Assembly (NCBI GenBank): GCA_025350285.1
Contig: JANXYE010000278.1
Coordinates: forward strand, 1 to 7,597
Reading direction: 5' to 3'
Source of the DNA: Chloroflexota bacterium
GTDB taxonomy: Bacteria; Chloroflexota; Dehalococcoidia; Tepidiformales; Tepidiformaceae
Length of the DNA: 7,597 nucleotides
Position numbers and translations under genes: made by a program. Below are positions 4,256 to 7,597 of this stretch, in pieces. Within the stretch, counting starts at the first letter, position 1; every line of letters begins with the position of its first letter. The notes below the pieces were generated by a model that saw only the letters and a program-made list of their open reading frames with translations, had not been told where the DNA came from and made no database searches.

Positions 4256-5416
4256 CTGACTTCCTTACCCGATTCCTCCGCTCCTGAGCCCGTCATCACG
4301 GGCTATGGCCTGGTCACGCCGGCGGGCAGTGGCGCTGCCGCGGCATGGGACGCCCTAGTATCGAACCACGCCGCGGGCCGCGAGTGGCGCCCGGACCCCG
4401 AGAGCGAGGCGTTTTTCTGTGCCCCGATACCGGATGACTACCGCGCCCACCCGGATATCCCCCGTAACCTCGCCCACTTCATGGACCGTGGCTCCGCCAT
4501 CGCGCTGGATGCGGCGCTCCAGGCGCTCTCGGTGGCCGGGCTCGGCGCTGGCTCGGGCGACGCCCGGCGATTCGCGCTCGTTGACGGACTTCCCTACCGG
4601 GCGCCCGGCCAGGGGACGCTGTTCGTGCCCTACGGACACCTGATTGCCCGAGCCACCGGCGTTCGCGGCCCGGTCTCGGTGATCGGCGGCGCGGAGGCGA
4701 GCGGACTCTCGGCAATCGCGGCGGCCGCCCGGCTCATCCTCCGTGGAGAGGCCGATGTGGTGATTGCGGGAGCCGCGCAGGCGCTCCAGCCGGCCTTGTT
4801 AGAGCATCTCCGCGCCCAGGGGTTCGCCAGCCGCACGGCCGGGCGGCCCTTCGATGCGGCCCACAACGGCTTTACCGCAGCCGAAGGCGCCGCCTACGTC
4901 GTCGTCGAATCGGCCGCCAACGCGCGCGAGCGTGGGGCCACGGCCTTCGCGCGCGTCAGCGGGCGGGGCGAAACGTTTGATGGCCTGGCCGAACCGCTGG
5001 CCACCAGCGAGCCGGGCGAGGCGGGCCGCGCCCAGCAGGCGGCGCTCGCGGACGCGGGCTTCCTCCAGAACCAGGTAGACCTCGTGATCTCCTGCGCCGA
5101 TGGGCGACTCACGACGGACTTCTCGGAGGGTTACGGCATCCTCCGGACGTTCGGCCGCCACGCCTTCTTCGCGGGCGTCACGACCATCGCCGGTGGGCTC
5201 GGCTTCTCGCTAGCGGCGAGTGGGCCGCTCTCCGTAGCGCTGGCGCTGGAGTCGCTGCGCCGCCAGCAGGTCTTCCCGATCGCGGGTTTCGAGACGCCGG
5301 AAAAGGACCTCGACCTGGCTTATGTCCGTGAATCGCGCGCCGAGAAACTGGACTGCGTGCTCGTCAATAGCCTCGGCCTTGGCGGGACGAACGTGAGTCT
5401 CTTGTTGCAGCGGTAG
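4256..5416 (+). CDS. Ketosynthase-fold protein lacking the catalytic residues, probable CTG start
   Basis: A thiolase-fold beta-ketoacyl synthase homologue of 386 residues if started at CTG 4256. The first ATG (4481) would drop 75 residues, including EPVITGYGLVTPAG (11-24), the standard ketosynthase N-terminus. No ATG, GTG or TTG lies in frame between that motif and the preceding stop. The CTG directly follows the TAA of the microprotein gene, with GAGGAA (4241-4246) nine bases before it, so initiation by translational coupling is plausible. Family landmarks seen: RPFDAAHNGF (197-206), an AEG..YVVVE strand, and GLGGTN (374-379). The nucleophile position in RGPVSVIGGAEASG is Glu147 instead of Cys. 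The first His motif (HGTST) is replaced near SCADGRL (279-285), and the second Lys/His motif by TTIAGGLGF (309-317). Condensation chemistry is therefore unlikely. A chain-length-factor-like, decarboxylase-like or structural role is possible. No acyl carrier or reductase gene is nearby. The fold is fairly sure; the function is open. Confidence 0.82.
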   Translation: MTSLPDSSAPEPVITGYGLVTPAGSGAAAAWDALVSNHAAGREWRPDPESEAFFCAPIPDDYRAHPDIPRNLAHFMDRGSAIALDAALQALSVAGLGAGSGDARRFALVDGLPYRAPGQGTLFVPYGHLIARATGVRGPVSVIGGAEASGLSAIAAAARLILRGEADVVIAGAAQALQPALLEHLRAQGFASRTAGRPFDAAHNGFTAAEGAAYVVVESAANARERGATAFARVSGRGETFDGLAEPLATSEPGEAGRAQQAALADAGFLQNQVDLVISCADGRLTTDFSEGYGILRTFGRHAFFAGVTTIAGGLGFSLAASGPLSVALALESLRRQQVFPIAGFETPEKDLDLAYVRESRAEKLDCVLVNSLGLGGTNVSLLLQR

Positions 5417-5420
5417 CTCG

Positions 5421-5474
5421 GGTTCCGAGTTCTGCGCATCGCGGATGGTCCTTGCCCACGCAGAACTCGGAACC
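5421..5474. repeat. Perfect 16-bp inverted repeat after the ketosynthase gene
   Basis: GGTTCCGAGTTCTGCG (5421-5436) and CGCAGAACTCGGAACC (5459-5474) pair without a mismatch around a 22-base loop. It starts five bases after the stop codon. As RNA it would make a very stable stem, but the downstream sequence (GCGTAACTCCTCTCC) has no T-run. It may act as a transcript-stabilising or Rho-assisted end, or be one copy of a dispersed intergenic palindromic repeat. The remaining bases to 5570 show no clear promoter; TTGACG at 5555-5560 lies too close to the next start to serve it. Confidence 0.65.
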
Positions 5475-5570
5475 GCGTAACTCCTCTCCGATTTCCTTAC
5501 CTATGCCCCTGTTACCCTCTGGCAAGACGCGGGCGCCTGTTCCCGGTCCGATCTTTGACGGGATGGGTTC

Positions 5571-6485
5571 GTGCCGGAGTACGTTGTTGAAGCCCGTGGC
5601 CTGGTAAAACGCTTCCGCGAGACGGTCGCGGTCAATGGCGTCGATCTCTTCGTCGAACGCGGCCGGGTGTACGGCGCCCTGGGGCCGAATGGCTCAGGCA
5701 AATCGACGACGGTGCGGATGCTCCTCGGGCTGGCCCGCCCGAATGAGGGCGAAGTCAAACTCTTCGGTCGTTCGATCGCCGACAACGGCCCGGAACTCTT
5801 CCGGCGTGTCGGCGCGGTTGTCGAGACCCCGGCCTTCGTGCCCTACCTCTCCGGGCGGGACAACCTGCGGCTCCTCGAAAAGTACACACCGGGGGCCGGG
5901 GAGCGCGGCATCGAAATCGCCCTCGACCGCGTCCACCTCCTGCACGCCGCCCACCGGCGCTTTAAGAACTACTCGCTCGGCATGAAGCAGCGGCTCGGGA
6001 TTGCCGCGGCAATCCTTCACGACCCGGAGTTGATCGTGCTCGACGAGCCGACGAACGGCCTCGACCCCCAGGGCACGCGCGAGGTGCGGGCGCTCATCCC
6101 CGAACTTGCCGCCGAGGGCCGTACGATCGTCCTCTGTAGCCACCTGCTCTATGAGGTCGAACAGGTTTGCGATGCCGTCGCCATCTTCCAGCGCGGCGAG
6201 ATCGTGGCGCAGGGCGATACAAAGACGCTCATCGGCACGCGCAGCACGCTCCACCTGCGCGCCGCTGACGTGGAGGGCATAGCGGCGGCGCTGGCTGAGT
6301 CGCGCTGGAAGGCGAACGTGCGGCGGGACGGCGACGAGCTGGTGATCGACGACGCTGGCCACGACGGCGCCGAGGTCAACCGCTTCCTCGCCGCTGAGGG
6401 CCACTTCGTGGCCGAGCTGCGCCAGGTTGTCCCTACCCTGGAGGACTTCTTCTTCAAGGTTACGGACGCGGAGCGCGAAGTATGA
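5571..6485 (+). CDS. ABC transporter ATP-binding protein (ABC-2 / bacitracin-resistance-like export)
   Basis: A 304-residue nucleotide-binding subunit. Walker A is GPNGSGKST (38-46), the signature YSLGMKQRLGIA spans 134-145, Walker B is LIVLDEP (154-160) with catalytic Glu159, and the D-loop GLDP and switch His191 are all present. The Q-loop position reads VVETPAFVPYLSG (83-95) with Glu85 instead of Gln. This is common, from memory, in the BcrA-like branch of ABC-2 exporters. Residues after about 220 form the C-terminal extension seen in that branch, ending in TLEDFFFKVTD. It would power the membrane partner encoded next, with which it overlaps by four bases (ATGA). Start: GTG at 5571; the ATG at 5563 is out of frame, and the upstream GGGATGGG is a modest ribosome site. 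The exported substrate (peptide antibiotic, lipid or other) cannot be told from the sequence. Confidence 0.93.
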   Translation: MPEYVVEARGLVKRFRETVAVNGVDLFVERGRVYGALGPNGSGKSTTVRMLLGLARPNEGEVKLFGRSIADNGPELFRRVGAVVETPAFVPYLSGRDNLRLLEKYTPGAGERGIEIALDRVHLLHAAHRRFKNYSLGMKQRLGIAAAILHDPELIVLDEPTNGLDPQGTREVRALIPELAAEGRTIVLCSHLLYEVEQVCDAVAIFQRGEIVAQGDTKTLIGTRSTLHLRAADVEGIAAALAESRWKANVRRDGDELVIDDAGHDGAEVNRFLAAEGHFVAELRQVVPTLEDFFFKVTDAEREV

Positions 6486-7372
6486 GCTTTTCGACCGAGG
6501 CGGCCCATTTCCGCGATGCCCTCTCCGCGGAGTTCTACAAGGTGCGCCGGCGGCGGATGACGTACATCCTGCTGGCGGTGCATTGCGCCCTTGTGCTGCT
6601 CTTCTACTTCATCCTTTTCATGCAGATCCGCGATGGCCCAAGCCACCGGCGCAACGGACTGAGCGAGTGGCTGGCGCTGCGCAACGCGATGTCCACGCTC
6701 AACGTGGTGCCCTACGGTTTTGCCCTCGAACGGTTCTTCGCGACGCTGGTCTGCGTCATCTTCGCGGGCACGATGATGGGCAACGAATACGATTGGCGCA
6801 CGGTGGGCGTTGTCACGAGTCGCGGCGTGCGGCGCTGGCACTTCCTCGCGGCCAAGGTCGTGATGGATGTCGCGTTCGTGATTGTAGTCGCGACGATTGG
6901 CTTCCTGGTGGCGGTCGCCTGTAGCCTCTGGTGGTCGAATCTCTACGACCTTTCGTATGGGACGTGGGACTGGGCGCGCCTGTGGGACATCGTCTCTTCG
7001 CTCGCCCGCACGGTCTTCGTCATCATCCCGTTCGTCTTTATGGCGCTCGCCTTTGCCACCACCTGGCGTTCGGCCGGTCAGGCGGTCGGGGCATCGCTCG
7101 GGGCGTACTTCATCGAAAGTATCTTCACCGGGCTGCTCAACCGGGCGCAGGACAGCTGGCTGAGCCACATCCCGGACGGGCTGATAAACATCAACGGGGA
7201 CGCGATCATGCGGGCCAACGGCATCTTCAGCGGCGAAGGCGGCGGGGGTCCATTTATCTTCGGGCCCGGTGGCGCCCCGCTCTGGCGGGCCGCGCTGGTG
7301 CTGGCCGCATGGATAGGGGGATTCGTGGTGCTCGTTTTCTGGCAGTTCCAGCATCGCGACATCCAAGAATGA
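6482..7372 (+). CDS. ABC-2 type transporter permease
   Basis: A 296-residue integral membrane protein that pairs with the ATPase encoded just before it; its ATG shares four bases with the ATPase stop, so the two are translationally coupled. An amphipathic, basic N-terminus (AEFYKVRRRRM, residues 16-26) leads into six likely membrane segments at about 27-48, 79-99, 127-149, 176-194, 200-219 and 269-288. The segment after helix 2, GNEYDWRTVGVV, carries the acidic/aromatic motif usual for ABC-2 permeases of the BcrB/NatB kind, followed by the basic TSRGVRRWH coupling region. A loop of about 50 residues between helices 5 and 6 has a Gly-rich run (GEGGGG). Two copies with two ATPase copies would form the exporter. 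The substrate is unknown. Confidence 0.88.
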   Translation: MSFSTEAAHFRDALSAEFYKVRRRRMTYILLAVHCALVLLFYFILFMQIRDGPSHRRNGLSEWLALRNAMSTLNVVPYGFALERFFATLVCVIFAGTMMGNEYDWRTVGVVTSRGVRRWHFLAAKVVMDVAFVIVVATIGFLVAVACSLWWSNLYDLSYGTWDWARLWDIVSSLARTVFVIIPFVFMALAFATTWRSAGQAVGASLGAYFIESIFTGLLNRAQDSWLSHIPDGLININGDAIMRANGIFSGEGGGGPFIFGPGGAPLWRAALVLAAWIGGFVVLVFWQFQHRDIQE

Positions 7373-7423
7373 GTACCGGGTAGCGGCCCAGTCCGGGCGG
7401 GGCCTCCGAACTCCATGCTCTGA

Positions 7424-7452
7424 TTGCGGCGGTAAAGGGTCGCTGGTAGTAT
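7424..7452 (+). promoter_or_regulatory. Candidate promoter of the zinc-ribbon gene
   Basis: TTGCGG (7424-7429) and TAGTAT (7447-7452) are separated by 17 bases. The -10 is preceded by TGG, giving an extended -10 element (TGn). The predicted start would fall about 15-20 bases before the start codon at 7476. Both boxes are imperfect, but spacing, extension and position agree. Confidence 0.4.
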
Positions 7453-7475
7453 CCGCGCAGGTCAGGAGGGGTGGG

Positions 7476-7597
7476 ATGTATCAGTTTCCGAAATGCCGAA
7501 AATGTGATGATGGGGACCTGGTGCCGTTCTCGGACTTCGGAAGCCAGGGCGCTCCCATCCACTACAAGGCCTGGGTCTGCACGAACCCGGACTGCGG
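7476..7597 (+). CDS. Small zinc-ribbon protein (3' end cut by window)
   Basis: Forty codons are visible from ATG 7476. A consensus AGGAGG (7464-7469) lies six bases upstream and decides the start. The visible part begins MYQFPKCRKCDDGDLVPF and carries two Cys pairs, CRKC (7-10) and CTNPDC (34-39), about 23 residues apart. This is the pattern of a zinc ribbon. Between them is FSDFGSQGAPIHYKAWVC, a likely beta hairpin. Similar very short CxxC proteins exist in several phyla; I seem to recall close ones from Chloroflexota, which is weak evidence. The protein continues beyond the window, probably only a few tens of residues. It appears to be transcribed separately from the ABC operon, 103 bp upstream. 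Function unknown; possibly nucleic-acid or protein binding. Confidence 0.7.
   Translation, partial: MYQFPKCRKCDDGDLVPFSDFGSQGAPIHYKAWVCTNPDC

Noticed and set aside
5823..5830. Gln-to-Glu change in the Q-loop of the ABC ATPase as a sign of an inactive enzyme.
   Set aside because: Glu at this place (xETPAFxPYLSG) is usual in the BcrA-like exporter branch, and every other ATPase motif is intact.
6149..7366. 405-codon minus-strand frame opposite the ABC transporter genes.
   Set aside because: Charged, repetitive composition with no motif, exactly opposite two well-supported genes; a shadow of GC-rich codon bias.
4256..7372. Ketosynthase homologue plus ABC exporter as a polyketide biosynthesis and export cluster.
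   Set aside because: The ketosynthase lacks its catalytic residues, no carrier protein, acyltransferase or other biosynthetic gene is present, and a 154-bp gap with a strong inverted repeat separates the two units.
1..7597. CRISPR array, tRNA or rRNA genes.
   Set aside because: I found no regularly spaced direct repeats, no cloverleaf-like segment and no rRNA-like conserved sequence on either strand.

Overview
This is a GC-rich bacterial window with no rRNA, tRNA or CRISPR array that I can see. I recognise four gene families with confidence: a large serine recombinase, a divergent ketosynthase, an ABC-2 type ATPase and its permease. The taxonomic signal is weak. The GC-rich codon use, the small secreted NPSGTGQ-type protein and the zinc-ribbon microprotein at the right edge would fit Chloroflexota (perhaps Dehalococcoidia) or a related terrestrial lineage, but this is inference from memory of such families.

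Left part (1-1400): a small secreted protein (141-428, +) faces a second secreted protein of unknown function (791-1330, -). They are separated by about 360 bp without a gene. A perfect 14-bp palindrome and a hairpin lie upstream of the first gene.

Mobile-element part (about 1400-3950): all coding signal is on the minus strand. A complete large serine recombinase (2424-3848) is followed after 36 bp by an unrecognised ORF (1917-2387) with a strong ribosome binding site. Then comes a hairpin-rich stretch of about 400 bp, then a short, doubly truncated remnant of a P27-type phage terminase small subunit (1409-1507). This looks like a decayed prophage or integrative element. The DNA just upstream of the recombinase holds three inverted repeats in tandem (3829-3947), including a 16-bp arm pair with one mismatch and a perfect 10-bp hairpin. 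They are candidates for an attachment site or recombinase operator.

Right part (3950-7597, all +): a 36-residue membrane microprotein (4145-4255, GTG start) is followed, with no intervening base and in the same frame, by a ketosynthase-fold protein. Its conserved N-terminus can only be reached from a CTG codon at 4256. That protein keeps the thiolase-fold landmarks, but the catalytic Cys is replaced by Glu and both catalytic His are missing, so it is probably a non-condensing pseudo-ketosynthase. A perfect 16-bp inverted repeat separates it from an ABC-2 type exporter operon (ATPase 5571-6485, permease 6482-7372, ATGA overlap). The window ends inside a small zinc-ribbon protein with its own promoter-like sequence and a consensus Shine-Dalgarno.

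The microprotein/pseudo-ketosynthase pair, with its odd start and lost active site, is the most unusual coding unit. The palindrome cluster upstream of the recombinase is the most unusual non-coding structure.
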